A DNA stretch of 64,000 nt from Catenuloplanes atrovinosus (GCF_031458235.1 NZ_JAVDYB010000001.1:6824501-6888500), one strand, 5' to 3'. Counted from the stretch's first letter, positions 34,570 through 45,757 are shown. Translations and numbers: made by a program. Notes: generated from the letters alone by a model not told the origin.

Positions 34570-35496
34570 GTGATTCGCTACATCGTGCGACGCCTGCTCC
34601 AGGGCGTGCTCACGTTCTTCGGGGCCACGTTCGTGGTCTACGCGCTGATGTTCGCCAACCAGGACAACCCGCTGCAGGCGCTCGCGGGTGAGCGCCCGAT
34701 CTCGGAGAACGTCCGGCAGGCGCTCACCGAGCGCTACCACCTCAACGAGCCGTTCATCGTCCAGTACGGCTACTACATGCGCGGCCTGTTCCAGGGCGAC
34801 TTCGGTCAGTCGCTCACCGGCAAGGACATCTCGGAGATGCTGGAACTCGCCTGGCCGAACACGTTCCGGCTGGCCGTCATGGCGGTGGTGTTCGCCGCGC
34901 TGATCGGCATCCTGGCCGGCGTCGTCGCGGGCATCCGCCGGGCCGGCATCTTCGACCACACCACACTGATCATCACGCTGGTGCTGATCTCGATCCCGAT
35001 CGTCGTCCTGGCGCCGCTCATGCAGCTCTTCTTCGGCGTGGAGCTGAAGTGGTTCCCGGCCACCGCGGGCGCGGACCCGTCGTTCTACGCGCTGATGCTC
35101 CCGGCGATCGTGCTGGGCGCGGGCTCGCTGGCGACCTACTCGCGGCTGACCCGCACGTCGGTGGTGGAGAACCTGCGCGCGGACTACGTGCGTACCGCGA
35201 AGGCGAAGGGCCTGGCCCGGAACCGGGTGATCGGGGTGCACGTGCTGCGCAACTCGCTGATCCCGGTCGTCACCTACATCGGCGTCGACCTCGGCAGCCT
35301 GATGGCCGGCGCCATCGTGACCGAGGGCGTGTTCAACATCCCCGGCGTCGGCTCGTCGCTGTTCCGGGGCATCACCACGGAGGACGGTCCGCTGGTCGTC
35401 GGCTTCGTCAGCATCCTGGTGATCATCTTCATCGTGGCCAACCTGATCGTCGACCTGCTCTACGCGGTCCTGGACCCGAGGATCCGGTATGAGTGA
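34570..35496 (+). CDS. Peptide ABC transporter permease OppB-type (operon 1)
   Basis: 308 residues from GTG 34570. Six membrane helices: N-terminal IVRRLLQGVLTFFGATFVVYAL, then FRLAVMAVVFAALIGILAGVVA and others; the BPD-type EAA loop is in RTAKAKGLARNRVIGVHVLRNSLIPV. It forms half of the channel with OppC. The protein is roughly 95% identical by eye to its counterpart at 57641-58567. OppC starts 8 bases before its end. Confidence 0.93.
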   Translation: MIRYIVRRLLQGVLTFFGATFVVYALMFANQDNPLQALAGERPISENVRQALTERYHLNEPFIVQYGYYMRGLFQGDFGQSLTGKDISEMLELAWPNTFRLAVMAVVFAALIGILAGVVAGIRRAGIFDHTTLIITLVLISIPIVVLAPLMQLFFGVELKWFPATAGADPSFYALMLPAIVLGAGSLATYSRLTRTSVVENLRADYVRTAKAKGLARNRVIGVHVLRNSLIPVVTYIGVDLGSLMAGAIVTEGVFNIPGVGSSLFRGITTEDGPLVVGFVSILVIIFIVANLIVDLLYAVLDPRIRYE

Positions 35497-36400
35497 CTTG
35501 CAAGCGGTGGCCGCCACCGAGGTCCCGTCCGTGGAGCGGGCGCGCAGCCTGGGCCAGGACGCGTGGCGCGACCTACGGCACAACTGGATCTTCTGGTTCG
35601 CCTCCACGATCGCGCTGATCGTGATCCTGATGGCGATCGCGCCGTCGTTGTTCACGCCGAACAACCCCACCGAGTGCGCCCTGTCGCGGCAGCACGCGCC
35701 GGGCAGTGGCTGGGCGTTGTTCGGCTACGACTTCCAGGGCTGCGACATCTACGCTCGGACCGTCCACGGCGCGCGCGCCTCGATCTGGGTCGGCGTGCTC
35801 TCCACGGCGCTGGCCTCGGCGATCGGCCTGGTGTTCGGCCTGTCGTCCGGGTTCTTCGGCGGCTGGCTGGACGCGATCCTGTCCCGGATCACGGACATCG
35901 TGCTGGGCATCCCGCTGCTGCTGGCCGCGATCGTGCTCGGCAAGCGCCTGGCCGCCGGTGACACCGGCGGCTCGTCCGGCCTGCTCGCGGTCGTGGTCGT
36001 CCTCGGAATCCTGGGCTGGACCACCGCCGCCCGCGTCATGCGGTCGTCGGTGATCTCGGCGAAGAATCAGGATTACGTGGCGGCGGCGCGGATGCTGGGG
36101 GCGGGGAATTTCCGGATCATGTTCCGGCACATCCTGCCGAACGCGATCGCGCCGTTCATCGTGGTGCTGACCATCGCGCTGGGCCAGTTCATCGCCACCG
36201 AGGCGACGTTGTCGTTCCTGGGCATCGGCCTGAAGGGCGATGCGATCTCGTGGGGTATCGACATCTCGACGGCGTCGAAGCACGTTCGTGAGTCCGCTCC
36301 GCCGCTGGTCGCTCCGTCGCTGTTCTTGGCGATGACCGTGCTGGCGTTCATCATGCTCGGCGACGCCATCCGCGACGCCTTCGACCCGAAGCTGCGGTGA
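35489..36400 (+). CDS. Peptide ABC transporter permease OppC-type (operon 1)
   Basis: 303 residues from ATG 35489. N-terminal helix NWIFWFASTIALIVILMAIAPSLF, a conserved GYDFQGCDIYARTVHGARAS loop and the EAA motif AAARMLGAGNFRIMFRHILPNAI. The last 369 bases (36032-36400) match the other oppC almost base for base and use codons that are rare in the flanking sequence (AAT, GAT, TTG, GGT, CGT, GCT). This is a sign of gene conversion between the two operons. OppD starts within its stop codon. Confidence 0.93.
   Translation: MSDLQAVAATEVPSVERARSLGQDAWRDLRHNWIFWFASTIALIVILMAIAPSLFTPNNPTECALSRQHAPGSGWALFGYDFQGCDIYARTVHGARASIWVGVLSTALASAIGLVFGLSSGFFGGWLDAILSRITDIVLGIPLLLAAIVLGKRLAAGDTGGSSGLLAVVVVLGILGWTTAARVMRSSVISAKNQDYVAAARMLGAGNFRIMFRHILPNAIAPFIVVLTIALGQFIATEATLSFLGIGLKGDAISWGIDISTASKHVRESAPPLVAPSLFLAMTVLAFIMLGDAIRDAFDPKLR
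36032..36400. repeat. Near-identical tract shared with 56657-57025 (inverted)
   Basis: The 3' part of this oppC copy matches the second copy at 57025-56657 with one difference found by eye (TTC against TTT), while sequence just upstream differs at many third positions. Confidence 0.85.
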
Positions 36401-37401
36401 CCCCCATGCCCCCAGTCGCGAAACACCTGCTCGAGGTCAAGGACCTCTTCGTCGAGTTCAAGAGCCGGGACGGCGTCGCCAAGGTGATCAACGGCGTCTC
36501 GTACCACCTCGATCCGGGCGAGACGCTCGCCGTGCTCGGCGAGTCCGGTTCCGGCAAGTCCGTCACCGCGCAGGCGATCATGGGCATCCTGGAGATGCCG
36601 CCCGCGCGGATTCCCTCCGGGCAGATCCTCTACAACGGTGTGGACCTGCTGAAGCTCCCCGAGGACAAGCGGCGGGAGGTGCGCGGCAAGGAGATCGCCA
36701 TGATCTTCCAGGACGCGCTCTCCGCGCTGAACCCGGTCTTCCCGGTCGGCTGGCAGATCGGCGAGGTCCTCCGCAAACGCGAGGGCAGGTCCCGGGCCGA
36801 CGCGCGCAAACGGGCGATCGAGCTGATGGACCTGGTCAAGATCCCGGCCGCGAAGCAGCGCGTCGGGGACTACCCGCACCAGTTCTCCGGCGGCATGCGG
36901 CAGCGCGTCATGATCGCCATGGCGCTGGCGCAGGACCCGAAGGTGCTGATCGCCGACGAGCCCACCACCGCGCTCGACGTCACCGTGCAGGCCCAGATCA
37001 TGGACCTCCTCGGCGACCTGCGCCGAGACCTCGACATGGGCCTCATCCTGATCACGCACGACCTCGGCGTGGTCGCGGACGTGGCGGACCGGATCGCGGT
37101 CATGTACGCGGGCCGGATCATCGAGGAGGCGCCGGTCTACGACATCTACGAGGCGCCGGCGCACCCGTACACGAAGGGGCTGCTGGCCTCCATCCCCCGG
37201 CTCGACCAGCGCGGCCAGAAGCTGGCCACGATCAAGGGCCTGCCGCCGAACCTGGCCAACATCCCGCCCGGCTGCCCGTTCCACCCCCGGTGCCCGTACG
37301 CCCAGCCGGTCTGCCGGGAGGTCGTCCCGGCCAAGCACGTGCTCGGGCCGCGGTACAGCGCCTGCCACTTCGCCCAGGAGGTAGTCAGTGACCACCGCTA
37401 G
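36397..37401 (+). CDS. Peptide ABC transporter ATPase OppD-type (operon 1)
   Basis: 334 residues from GTG 36397 (GTGA overlap); ATG 36406 is an alternative. Walker A GESGSGKS, signature [15 protein letters not shown], Walker [14 protein letters not shown], and the C-terminal oligopeptide/dipeptide motif with [16 protein letters not shown], whose cysteines bind an Fe-S cluster in related Dpp/Opp ATPases. It pairs with OppF to drive import. OppF begins 14 bases before its end. Confidence 0.94.
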   Translation: MTPMPPVAKHLLEVKDLFVEFKSRDGVAKVINGVSYHLDPGETLAVLGESGSGKSVTAQAIMGILEMPPARIPSGQILYNGVDLLKLPEDKRREVRGKEIAMIFQDALSALNPVFPVGWQIGEVLRKREGRSRADARKRAIELMDLVKIPAAKQRVGDYPHQFSGGMRQRVMIAMALAQDPKVLIADEPTTALDVTVQAQIMDLLGDLRRDLDMGLILITHDLGVVADVADRIAVMYAGRIIEEAPVYDIYEAPAHPYTKGLLASIPRLDQRGQKLATIKGLPPNLANIPPGCPFHPRCPYAQPVCREVVPAKHVLGPRYSACHFAQEVVSDHR

Positions 37402-38440
37402 GGGATTCGCGGCACCGGCGCCGCAGCACCACCCACGGCACGGCGAGGTGCTGCTCGACGTGCAGAACGTGGTCAAGCACTTCCCGATCAGCCAGGGCGT
37501 GGTGTTCAAGCGCCGGGTCGGCGCGGTGCAGGCGGTCGACGGCGTCAGCTTCCAGCTGCGCCGCGGCGAGACGCTCGGCGTGGTCGGCGAGTCCGGCTGC
37601 GGCAAGTCCACGCTGGCCAAGCTGCTCATGCGGCTGGAGACGCCGACCTCGGGCAAGGCCGTGCTGGAGGGGCGGGACATCTTCACGCTCGGCGGGTCCG
37701 AGCTGCGCCGGCTGCGCCGCAACGTGCAGATGGTCATGCAGGACCCGTACACCTCGCTGAACCCGCGCATGACGGTCGGCGACATCATCGGCGAGCCGTT
37801 CGAGATCCACCCGGACGCGGCACCACCCGGCGACCGCCGGCGCCGCGTCCAGGAGCTGCTCGACGTGGTGGGCCTGAACCCGGAGCACGTCAACCGGTAC
37901 CCGCACCAGTTCTCCGGCGGCCAGCGCCAGCGCATCGGCATCGCCCGCGCGCTCGCGCTCCGCCCGCAGATCATCGTCTGCGACGAGCCGGTGTCCGCGC
38001 TCGACGTGTCCATCCAGGCCCAGGTGATCAACCTGCTGGAGCAGTTGCAGGACGAGTTCGGGCTGTCGTACATCTTCATCGCGCACGACCTGAGCGTGGT
38101 CCGGCACATCGCGGACCGGGTCGCGGTCATGTACCTCGGCAAGATCGTGGAGCTGGGCACGGAGTCGGAGATCTACGAGCGGCCGACCCACCCGTACACC
38201 CAGGCGCTGCTCTCCGCGGTCCCGGTGCCCGACCCCCGGGCGCGCAACCACCGCGAGGTCATCCGGCTCGACGGCGACGTGCCCTCACCGGCCAACCCGC
38301 CGTCCGGCTGCCACTTCCGTACCCGCTGCTGGAAGGCACAGGAGATCTGCGCCGCGCAGGAGCCGCCGCTGGTGGTGCGCCCGGCCGACCCGCACCCGTC
38401 CGCCTGCCACTTCCCGGAGCTCCGGCACCCGGTCCGATAA
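37388..38440 (+). CDS. Peptide ABC transporter ATPase OppF-type (operon 1)
   Basis: 350 residues from GTG 37388. [24 protein letters not shown] is the OppF-specific opening. Walker [25 protein letters not shown] (Q-loop), [26 protein letters not shown], and the C-terminal cysteine motif [14 protein letters not shown]. Last gene of the first opp operon, which is thus complete (SBP, B, C, D, F). Confidence 0.94.
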   Translation: MTTARGFAAPAPQHHPRHGEVLLDVQNVVKHFPISQGVVFKRRVGAVQAVDGVSFQLRRGETLGVVGESGCGKSTLAKLLMRLETPTSGKAVLEGRDIFTLGGSELRRLRRNVQMVMQDPYTSLNPRMTVGDIIGEPFEIHPDAAPPGDRRRRVQELLDVVGLNPEHVNRYPHQFSGGQRQRIGIARALALRPQIIVCDEPVSALDVSIQAQVINLLEQLQDEFGLSYIFIAHDLSVVRHIADRVAVMYLGKIVELGTESEIYERPTHPYTQALLSAVPVPDPRARNHREVIRLDGDVPSPANPPSGCHFRTRCWKAQEICAAQEPPLVVRPADPHPSACHFPELRHPVR

Positions 38441-38481
38441 ATCGGTTGCCGTCGGCGTGCCGGGCGGATGGTCTGTCCACC

Positions 38482-39390
38482 ATGACCGTCCGCCCGGCAC
38501 ACCCCGACGACGCGCCCGCGCTGGTCGCGCTGCGCCACACCGTCTACCCCTATCTGGTACGCGGAGAGGCCTCCACCCGGCGGCAGCTGGCGACGCCGCC
38601 GCCGGACTCGTCCCTGGCCGCGTTCGTCGCGGTGTCCGGCACCGGCGAGGTGGTCGGCTTCAGCACCGCGTTCCGCAACACCAGCACCTCCGCGCCGCAC
38701 GCCGGCCAGGTCTCGCTGCTGCACGTCCACCCCGCGCACCGGGGACGCGGCCACGGATCGGCGCTGCTCACCGCCTCGCTGTCGCATCTGCGCGGGTGCG
38801 GGCTGCGCAACGTCCGCGGGTACGTGACGCCGGAGTCGCTGCCGTTCGCGACCGCCCGCGGGTTCACCGCCAGCCGGGAACTGCGCTACTCCCGCCTCGA
38901 CCTGACCACGCCGCTGCCACCACCCCCGCCGCTGCCGTCCGGGTACACGCTCGTACCGGTGTCGGCGCTGACCGACCGGGCGCTCTTCGCGGCCGAGACC
39001 GGCGGCGTCGCGGACGAGCCCTCCGACGTGGCGCCGGACGCGCTCACGTTCGACCACTGGCGGTACGACGTCTGGGAGGAGCCGGGCCTGGACCGGGACG
39101 CGAGCTTCGCGGTGCTCGACCCGGACTGCGCGGTGGCATCCTTCTCGCTGCTGCTGCGCGACGGCGACCGTTACTGGTCGGACATGACGGCCACGCTGCC
39201 CGCCCATCGCGGCCTCGGCCTGGCCCGGCTGGCCAAGACGGCCGCGCTCTCCCACGCCGCCGCCACCGGCGGGACCGTCGCCTACACCTCCAACGACACG
39301 GCCAACGCCCCGATGCTCGCCGTCAACACCCGCCTCGGGTACGTCCCGACCGCGACCGCCCTCTCCGTCCTCACCACCCTCACGCCCTGA
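38482..39390 (+). CDS. Tandem GNAT acetyltransferase
   Basis: About 302 residues from ATG 38482 (an in-frame ATG at 38446 is less likely). Two GNAT-like halves: the first has LLHVHPAHRGRGHGSALL (acetyl-CoA loop R/QxxGxG) near residues 80-100; the second, from about 155, has SDMTATLPAHRGLGLARLAK near 240. Two-domain GNATs in actinomycetes include mycothiol synthase-like and uncharacterised proteins; no specific substrate can be read here. It stands alone after the opp operon and converges on purH. Confidence 0.8.
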   Translation: MTVRPAHPDDAPALVALRHTVYPYLVRGEASTRRQLATPPPDSSLAAFVAVSGTGEVVGFSTAFRNTSTSAPHAGQVSLLHVHPAHRGRGHGSALLTASLSHLRGCGLRNVRGYVTPESLPFATARGFTASRELRYSRLDLTTPLPPPPPLPSGYTLVPVSALTDRALFAAETGGVADEPSDVAPDALTFDHWRYDVWEEPGLDRDASFAVLDPDCAVASFSLLLRDGDRYWSDMTATLPAHRGLGLARLAKTAALSHAAATGGTVAYTSNDTANAPMLAVNTRLGYVPTATALSVLTTLTP

Positions 39391-39413
39391 CCCGCGCGCG
39401 TCCCGGACGTGGA

Positions 39414-39441
39414 ACGGGCCGCGGCGAAGGCCACGGCCCGT
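39414..39441. terminator. Hairpin between GNAT gene and purH
   Basis: 8-bp stem (39414-39421 with 39434-39441), 12-base loop, in the 67-base space between converging genes. Weak but well placed. Confidence 0.45.
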
Positions 39442-39457
39442 GCACACCAGGGACGGC

Positions 39458-41140
39458 TCAGTGGAAGAAGTGCCGCGCCCCGGTGAAGTACATGGTGATC
39501 CCGGCCTTCTGCGCCGCCGCGATGACCTCGTCGTCGCGGACCGAGCCGCCCGGCTGGACCACCGCACGCACGCCCGCCTCGGTCAGCACCTCCAGGCCGT
39601 CCGGGAACGGGAAGAACGCGTCCGAGGCCGCGACCGCGCCGCGGGCCCGGTCCGCGCCGGCGCGGGAGACCGCCAGGCGGGCCGAGTCGACGCGGTTGAC
39701 CTGGCCCATGCCGACGCCGACGGTGGCGCCGTCCGCGGCGAGCAGGATCGCGTTGCTCTTGACCGCGCGGACCGCGCGCCAGGCGAAGGCCAGTTCGTCG
39801 AGCAGTTCCGCGGACGCGGGCTCGCCGGCGACCAGGCGCCACGCGGACGGCGCGTCGCCGGGCGCGTCGATGCCGTCCCGGGTCTGGGCCAGCAGACCGC
39901 CGCTGACCTGCCGGAACTCCACGGACGCGGGCGCCCACGTGGGCGCGACCAGGATGCGCAGGTTCTTCTTCGCCCGCAGCACCTCCACCGCACCGTCCTC
40001 GTAGCCGGGCGCGACCAGAACCTCGGTGAAGATCTCCGCGACCTGCCGGGCCAGCTCCACCGTCACCGGCCGGTTGACCGCGATGACGCCGCCGTAGGCG
40101 GAGACCGGGTCGCACGCGTGCGCCTTGCGGTGCGCCTCCGCCACGTCACCGGCGAACGAGACCGCGATGCCGCACGGGTTCGCGTGCTTGATGATCGCGA
40201 CGGCGGCGTCGGCCATGTCGTTGGCGGCCCGCCAGGCGGCGTCCGCGTCGACGTAGTTGTTGTAGGACATCTCCTTGCCGTGCAGTTGCTCGGCCTGCGC
40301 GAGGCCGGCCGGCGCGGCCGGGTCCGTGTAGAGCGCGGCCCGCTGGTGCGGGTTCTCGCCGTAGCGGAGCACGGCGGTGCGGCGCAGCGCGAGCCCGGCG
40401 AACTCCGGCCACCACGCCTCGGACGGGTTCAGCTCCTGCGCGACCCACTCGGCGACCGCGGTGTCGTACTCCGCGATGTCCGCGAACGCGCGGGCCGCGA
40501 GCGCCCGGCGTTGCTGGAGCGTGAAGCCGCCCTCGGCCAGCGCCGTCTCGACCAGCGGGTACGCCGCCGGGTCGGTCACCACGGCCAGCGACGCGTGGTT
40601 CTTCGCCGCCGCGCGGACCATGGCCGGCCCGCCGATGTCGATCTGCTCGATCGTCTCCTCGACGCCGGCCCCGGACGCGACGGTCTCCTGGAACGGGTAC
40701 AGGTTCGAGACCAGCAGGTCGAACCCGGCGATGCCCAGGTCGGCGAGCTGCGTGCGGTGCGACGCCAGCCGGGTGTCGGCGAGCAGCCCGGCGTGCACCT
40801 TCGGGTGCAGCGTCTTCACCCGGCCGTCCAGGCACTCGGGAAACCCGGTCAGCTCCTCGACGCGGGTGACCGGCACGCCCGCGGCGGCGATGACGGACGC
40901 GGTGGAGCCGGTGGAGACGATCTCGACGCCGGCCGCGTGCAGCGCCGTGGCCAGCTCGGTCAGGCCGGTCTTGTCGTAGACGCTGACCAGGGCGCGGCGC
41001 AGCGGCCGGCGGAAGGCCGCGTCCGCGGCGGCGAGCGTGTCGCCCGCGACGACGGCCTCGCCCGAGGTGGCGGCGCCGACGGCGCCGGTGGCGGACACCG
41101 CGGCCGTCACGACCGAGGCCTCACCTGGGGTGAGTGTCAT
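39458..41140 (-). CDS. purH: Bifunctional AICAR transformylase / IMP cyclohydrolase
   Basis: About 560 residues from ATG 41140, overlapping the purN stop by ATGA. It performs the last two steps of IMP synthesis. The MGS-like cyclohydrolase domain begins [20 protein letters not shown] with [14 protein letters not shown] and [14 protein letters not shown]. The transformylase domain has [25 protein letters not shown] (catalytic Lys-His), [16 protein letters not shown] and the C-terminus [24 protein letters not shown]. The first ~45 residues form an Ala/Val-rich extension not usual in the family. Part of a perM-purN-purH minus-strand unit. Confidence 0.97.
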   Translation of the reverse strand: MTLTPGEASVVTAAVSATGAVGAATSGEAVVAGDTLAAADAAFRRPLRRALVSVYDKTGLTELATALHAAGVEIVSTGSTASVIAAAGVPVTRVEELTGFPECLDGRVKTLHPKVHAGLLADTRLASHRTQLADLGIAGFDLLVSNLYPFQETVASGAGVEETIEQIDIGGPAMVRAAAKNHASLAVVTDPAAYPLVETALAEGGFTLQQRRALAARAFADIAEYDTAVAEWVAQELNPSEAWWPEFAGLALRRTAVLRYGENPHQRAALYTDPAAPAGLAQAEQLHGKEMSYNNYVDADAAWRAANDMADAAVAIIKHANPCGIAVSFAGDVAEAHRKAHACDPVSAYGGVIAVNRPVTVELARQVAEIFTEVLVAPGYEDGAVEVLRAKKNLRILVAPTWAPASVEFRQVSGGLLAQTRDGIDAPGDAPSAWRLVAGEPASAELLDELAFAWRAVRAVKSNAILLAADGATVGVGMGQVNRVDSARLAVSRAGADRARGAVAASDAFFPFPDGLEVLTEAGVRAVVQPGGSVRDDEVIAAAQKAGITMYFTGARHFFH

Positions 41141-41748
41141 GGAATGGTGACCTTTCTTCCCGTGATGGTCCAGCCCTCGCGGACCAGGCGCCCGACCTGC
41201 TCGACGAGCTGGCGGCGTTCGGCTTCCTTGATGCGCTCGGTGAGGTCGGCCTCGGTGTCGGTGTCCAGCACCGGCACGACGGTCTGCGCCACGATCGGCC
41301 CGGTGTCCACGCCCGCGTCCACGAAGAACAGCGTGGCGCCGGAGACCTTCACGCCGTACTCCAGCGCGTCGCGCGGCCCGTGGATGCCCGGGAACGACGG
41401 CAGCAGCGCGTTGTGCGTGTTCAGGTAGCGGTCGCCGAACGCGGCGAGGAACCCGGCGCCGACCAGCTTCAGGAAGCCGGCGGAGATGACCAGGTCGGGC
41501 TTGTGCTCGGCCACGTGCGCGGTCAGCGCCGCGTCCCACTCGGCGCGGGTGGCGTGGTCCTTCACCCGGTCGACGAACGTGGGCACGCCGGCCTCGGCCG
41601 CGATGTCGAGCCCGGCGATGCCGTCCCGGTCCGCGCCGACGGCCACCACGGTCGCGCCGTAGGCCGGGTCGGCGGTCGCGTCGAGCAGCGCCTTGAGGTT
41701 GCTGCCCGAGCCGGAGATCAACACCACCAGTCGCGCGGGGAGATTCAC
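41137..41748 (-). CDS. purN: Phosphoribosylglycinamide formyltransferase
   Basis: 203 residues from GTG 41748. It formylates GAR with 10-formyl-THF in purine synthesis. [18 protein letters not shown] is the phosphate-binding N-terminus; [36 protein letters not shown] contains the catalytic Asn/His, and the Asp is in [11 protein letters not shown]. Usual length for the family. Translationally coupled to purH. Confidence 0.97.
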   Translation of the reverse strand: MNLPARLVVLISGSGSNLKALLDATADPAYGATVVAVGADRDGIAGLDIAAEAGVPTFVDRVKDHATRAEWDAALTAHVAEHKPDLVISAGFLKLVGAGFLAAFGDRYLNTHNALLPSFPGIHGPRDALEYGVKVSGATLFFVDAGVDTGPIVAQTVVPVLDTDTEADLTERIKEAERRQLVEQVGRLVREGWTITGRKVTIP

Positions 41749-41795
41749 CCCAGCACCCTACCGAGGGCCCCGGAGCGGCCCGGACGTCGGGTGCG

Positions 41796-43187
41796 TCATG
41801 TGTGAGACGTACCCGTGCGGGGTCCGCCGGTCTTCTGCCCGGTCACGAACATGCGGGCCGCGATCGCACCGGCCAGCGCGCCCACGCTGACCACGCCGGC
41901 ACCGATCAGACCGACCTGCCACGCGGACGTGCCCAGCTCGGACAGGCGCCCGCCGCCGAGCGGGCCGCCGGAGACGAGCGCGGCGGCGAACAGGACCACG
42001 CCGGCGACCGGGCCGGCGGTGGCCGCGGCCGCGGTGAGGCGCCGCCAGGGCACCACGCGTGGCGGTTTGGCCGGGTCACGACCGGCCCGGCGCAGGCGGC
42101 GGTGCAGCAGCCAGCCGGCCAGCATCGCGGCCACCAGCGGCACCGCGGGCAGCGCCGCGCCGACGCCGCCGAGCGGCCCGGACGGAAGACCGGCCACCAG
42201 CGGTACGGTCGGCAGCGCACCCACGCTGACCTGCGTTATCTGCACGGTGGTGTGGGTGCCGAGCGAGAACCCGGGCCCCAGCAGATAGCCCACGGCCCAG
42301 ATCGCGGCGTTCGGCGCGTAGGCGAGGCTGACCAGCGTGATCCCGGCCTGCCCGGCCACGCCGGTCCGGTAGGCGCCGATCATGCCGCTGGCGTCGCCGC
42401 CGTTGAGCGCCACTGCGAGCCCGGTGCTCCCGGCACCGGTGGCCAGGATCAGAAGACCGCCCACCACGCCGGTACGGACGGCGTCGCGCAGCCACCGGGG
42501 CAGGCGCGTGGCCAGCTCGCCGAGCGCGCCGGTGGTCCGCAGCGCACCGGTCAGCGACGCCAGCGCGCCGACCACGAACAGCGTGGCGAAGGCGCGCGCC
42601 GGGTTCACCTGCGGCCCGCCGCCCGCGCCGACCAGCAGCGCGGCGAGCAGGCCGAGCGCGGCCCAGCCGAGCCCGACCGCGCCGGCCACGGAGAGCGCCT
42701 GCCGCATCGTGCCGTCGTCGCGGGCGCCGATCGCGCGGGTGACGTGCACGCCGGCCCGCGCCAGCCGCCAGGTGATCAACACCGCGAGCCCGAGCGGCGC
42801 CAGGCCGACCGGCCCGAGCGAGGTGCCCAGCGGCACGCCGTGCCCGAGCAGCCACGCGCCGAGCCCGATGATCGCTGCGCCGCCGGCCGACCCCGCGCCC
42901 TCGACGAGCTGCGCCAGCCACATGACGAGCGCGACCGGCAGGTAGGAGACGAGGAACGCCCACCCGGCGGCGACCGCGGCGGCCACGGCGAGCGGCGCGC
43001 GCCCGGCCCTGGCCCGCGCGCGGGCCCGCTGCAGCGGCAGCCGGACGGTGTCGCGGGTTCTCAGGTCCCGGCCCTCGGACGCGTCGATGGGGACCGTGTC
43101 GCGGGCAGCCAGATAGGCGGCCTCGGCGTCGGTCAGCGTCTCGTCCGGCTGCGCGCTCGAGGCCGGACGGTCCGGGGTGCTCGGCAT
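41796..43187 (-). CDS. perM: PerM-like integral membrane protein (DUF6350 family)
   Basis: 463 residues from ATG 43187. About 9-10 hydrophobic segments after a 55-residue polar N-terminus. Placed between sucD and purN, exactly where mycobacteria carry perM (Rv0955), a membrane protein linked to cell division under stress. The symbol rests on this conserved position and on the overall membrane topology, not on a catalytic motif. It lies 47 bases upstream of purN, so the three genes probably share a transcript separate from sucCD, which has its own terminator. Confidence 0.75.
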   Translation of the reverse strand: MPSTPDRPASSAQPDETLTDAEAAYLAARDTVPIDASEGRDLRTRDTVRLPLQRARARARAGRAPLAVAAAVAAGWAFLVSYLPVALVMWLAQLVEGAGSAGGAAIIGLGAWLLGHGVPLGTSLGPVGLAPLGLAVLITWRLARAGVHVTRAIGARDDGTMRQALSVAGAVGLGWAALGLLAALLVGAGGGPQVNPARAFATLFVVGALASLTGALRTTGALGELATRLPRWLRDAVRTGVVGGLLILATGAGSTGLAVALNGGDASGMIGAYRTGVAGQAGITLVSLAYAPNAAIWAVGYLLGPGFSLGTHTTVQITQVSVGALPTVPLVAGLPSGPLGGVGAALPAVPLVAAMLAGWLLHRRLRRAGRDPAKPPRVVPWRRLTAAAATAGPVAGVVLFAAALVSGGPLGGGRLSELGTSAWQVGLIGAGVVSVGALAGAIAARMFVTGQKTGGPRTGTSHT

Positions 43188-43231
43188 CGGTGCCTACTTT
43201 TCCACGTCAGCCCTGTTCTGGCTAAGGAAAA

Positions 43232-43261
43232 CCCCCGCCGAGTGTCCTCACTCGACGGGGG
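43232..43261 (-). terminator. Terminator after sucD
   Basis: A 13-bp stem with one mismatch (43232-43244 with 43249-43261), 4-base loop, followed on the minus strand by GTTTTCC. It separates sucCD from perM-purN-purH. Confidence 0.85.
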
Positions 43262-43305
43262 ATGTGATCCACGACGCAGTGGTCGATCCCGCGATGTACG
43301 CGGAA

Positions 43306-44187
43306 CTAGCTCATGATCTCCCGCATCAGGCGCGCGGTCTCGCTCGGCGTCTTGCCGACCTTGACCCCGGCCGCCTCGAGCGCGACCTTCTTGGCATCCG
43401 CGGTGCCGGCCGAGCCGGAGATGATCGCTCCGGCGTGACCCATGGTCTTGCCGGGCGGGGCGGTGAAGCCCGCGATGTAGCCGACGACCGGCTTCGTCAC
43501 GTTCGCCTTGATGAAGTCGGCGGCCCGCTCCTCGGCGTCGCCGCCGATCTCACCGATCATGACGATCGCGTCGGTGTCCGGGTCGTCCTGGAACGCCTTG
43601 AGCGCGTCGATGTGCGTGGTGCCGATGACCGGGTCGCCGCCGATGCCGACCGCGGTGGAGAAGCCGATGTCCCGCAGCTCGTACATCAGCTGGTAGGTCA
43701 GCGTGCCGCTCTTGGAGACCAGGCCGATCCGGCCGGCGCCGGTGATGTCGCCGGGGATGATGCCGGCGTTGGACTGGCCGGGCGACGCGATGCCGGGGCA
43801 GTTCGGGCCGATGATCCGGGTCTTCTGGCCCTTGGCCACGTTGTGCGCCCAGAACGCGGCGCTGTCGTGCACCGGGATGCCCTCGGTGATCACGATGGCC
43901 AGGCCGATCTCGGCGTCGATCGCCTCGATCACCGCGGCCTTGGAGAACGCCGGCGGCACGAAGATGACGGTGACGTCCGCACCGGTCTTCTCCATGGCCT
44001 CCTTGACCGTGCCGAAGACCGGCAGCTGGGTGCCGTCGAAGTCGAGCGTCTGCCCGGCCTTCTTCGGGTTGGTGCCGCCGACCACGTTCGTGCCCGCGGC
44101 GAGCATGCGCTTGGTGTGCTTGGTGCCCTCGGAGCCGGTGATGCCCTGGACGATGACCTTGGAGTCCTTGGTGAGCCAGATAGCCAT
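43306..44187 (-). CDS. sucD: Succinyl-CoA synthetase alpha subunit
   Basis: About 293 residues from ATG 44187. Makes ATP or GTP from succinyl-CoA in the TCA cycle with SucC. CoA-binding Rossmann motif [39 protein letters not shown], and the phosphohistidine loop [13 protein letters not shown] (His 251). It begins 5 bases after sucC ends. Confidence 0.97.
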   Translation of the reverse strand: MAIWLTKDSKVIVQGITGSEGTKHTKRMLAAGTNVVGGTNPKKAGQTLDFDGTQLPVFGTVKEAMEKTGADVTVIFVPPAFSKAAVIEAIDAEIGLAIVITEGIPVHDSAAFWAHNVAKGQKTRIIGPNCPGIASPGQSNAGIIPGDITGAGRIGLVSKSGTLTYQLMYELRDIGFSTAVGIGGDPVIGTTHIDALKAFQDDPDTDAIVMIGEIGGDAEERAADFIKANVTKPVVGYIAGFTAPPGKTMGHAGAIISGSAGTADAKKVALEAAGVKVGKTPSETARLMREIMS

Positions 44188-44192
44188 TGTCG

Positions 44193-45371
44193 TCAGACCC
44201 CCGCAGCCGCGAGCTCGGCGGCACGCGCGGCCGCACCGTCCATGGTGTCGACCCGCTCGACGAGCGGGTTCGCGGCCGAGTCGAGGATCGCGCGGCCGGC
44301 CTCCGCGTTGTTGCCGTCCAGGCGGACGACCAGCGGCTTGGTGACCTGCTCGCCCCGGTCGGCCAGCAGTTGCAGCGCCTGCAGGATGCCGTTGGCGACC
44401 GCGTCGCAGGCGGTGATGCCGCCGAAGACGTTGACGAAGACGGACTTCACGGCCGGGTCGGAGAGGACGATCTCCAGGCCGTTCGCCATCACGGTGGCGC
44501 TCGCGCCGCCGCCGATGTCGAGGAAGTTCGCCGGCTTCACGCCGCCGTGGTTCTCGCCCGCGTAGGCCACCACGTCGAGCGTGGACATGACCAGGCCCGC
44601 GCCGTTGCCGATGATGCCGACCGAACCGTCGAGCTTCACGTAGTTGAGGTTCTTGTCCTTGGCCGCCTGCTCCAGCGGGTCGATCGACGCGGCGTCGACG
44701 AAGCCCTCCTGGTCCTGGTGCCGGAAGTGCGCGTTCTCGTCCAGCGTCACCTTGGCGTCCAGGCAGAGGACCTTGCCCTCCGGCGTCTTGGCCAGCGGGT
44801 TGACCTCGACCAGCGTGGCGTCCTCCTGGATGAAGGCCACCCACAGCTTCTGCGCGATGTCGACGATCTGCTCGGACACGTCGGCCGGGAACTTGGCGGC
44901 CGCGACGATCTCGCGCGCCTTCGCCTCGTCCACGCCCTGGATCGCGTCGATCGCGATCTTCGCGACCTTGTCCGGGTCGGTCTCGGCGACCGTCTCGATC
45001 TCCATGCCGCCCGCGACGGAGGCGATGCACAGGAACGTGCGGTTCGCCCGGTCGAGCAGGTAGGAGAGGTAGTACTCCTCGGCGATGTCAGCGGTGACGG
45101 TCAGCATGACCTTGTGCACCGTGTGACCCTTGATGTCCATCCCGAGGATGTCCGTGGCGCGCGCGGTCGCCTCGTCGACGCCCTCGGCCAGCTTGACGCC
45201 GCCGGCCTTACCGCGGCCACCGACCTTCACCTGGGCCTTGACGACGACCCGGCCGCCGAGACGGTCGGCGATCGCGCGGGCCTCCTCGGGGGTCGTGGCG
45301 ACGCCACCGCTCAGCACGGGCAGGCCGTGCCGCTCGAATAGCTCGCGCCCCTGGTACTCATACAGGTCCAC
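44193..45371 (-). CDS. sucC: Succinyl-CoA synthetase beta subunit
   Basis: About 392 residues if GTG 45371 is used, giving the normal start [19 protein letters not shown] 45389 adds six residues. The ATP-grasp domain has [21 protein letters not shown] and [20 protein letters not shown] with metal-binding Asn/Asp; the CoA-ligase domain has [19 protein letters not shown] and [18 protein letters not shown]. First gene of sucCD; the promoter must lie in 45372-45560. Confidence 0.96.
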   Translation of the reverse strand: MDLYEYQGRELFERHGLPVLSGGVATTPEEARAIADRLGGRVVVKAQVKVGGRGKAGGVKLAEGVDEATARATDILGMDIKGHTVHKVMLTVTADIAEEYYLSYLLDRANRTFLCIASVAGGMEIETVAETDPDKVAKIAIDAIQGVDEAKAREIVAAAKFPADVSEQIVDIAQKLWVAFIQEDATLVEVNPLAKTPEGKVLCLDAKVTLDENAHFRHQDQEGFVDAASIDPLEQAAKDKNLNYVKLDGSVGIIGNGAGLVMSTLDVVAYAGENHGGVKPANFLDIGGGASATVMANGLEIVLSDPAVKSVFVNVFGGITACDAVANGILQALQLLADRGEQVTKPLVVRLDGNNAEAGRAILDSAANPLVERVDTMDGAAARAAELAAAGV

Positions 45372-45720
45372 TTGCGCGTCCCGATTCACTCCGCGGCACC
45401 CCGGCGCCGCTGCCAGCGTGGATGTGCACCGCTCATCCGGTGATGAGAAGGTGCCTTTCCCGTCACCCTAGCGACCTGGGCACTCCGGGCCGCCAGGCGG
45501 GTACAGGGTGTGCGGTACTGCACATTCCGCCCGTGCCGATAGGTGTGGTGCAGGCGATGAGCATGGGGCACGGGGTACGCCAAAAATCGCGCGGCGGGTT
45601 CCGTAACCGCTGTTCAGAGGACGTCGTTGAGTCAGATGTCAGCGCACCGCACGGCGGGACGCGACGAGAAAGCGGCCGATGCCCTGTCGGTCGAGGGGTG
45701 GCGGCGGGGCATCGCGCATA
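45372..45720. other. Gene-free region upstream of sucC
   Basis: About 350 bases without a convincing gene. A 99-codon plus-strand frame (45422-45721) has low-quality codon use and no ribosome-binding site. The stretch 45590-45720 is rich in inverted segments (for instance GATGCCC near 45679 and its inverse near 45709) and runs into the plus-strand terminator at 45721-45757, so a plus-strand small RNA is possible. The sucC promoter lies near the left end. Confidence 0.4.
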
Positions 45721-45757
45721 GAGGGGCCGGACGTGTGAGGGGTGCGTCCGGCCTCTC
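45721..45757. terminator. Strong hairpin with T-run on the plus side
   Basis: A 13-bp stem with one G-U pair (45721-45733 with 45745-45757) followed by CCTTTTCCC. It lies after the minus-strand B12-binding gene, but the T-run is on the plus strand, where no gene precedes it. Confidence 0.7.

Noticed and set aside
45422-45721. 99-codon plus-strand frame upstream of sucC
   Set aside because: No ribosome-binding site, poor codon use and no recognisable domain; the region looks more like RNA structure than protein.
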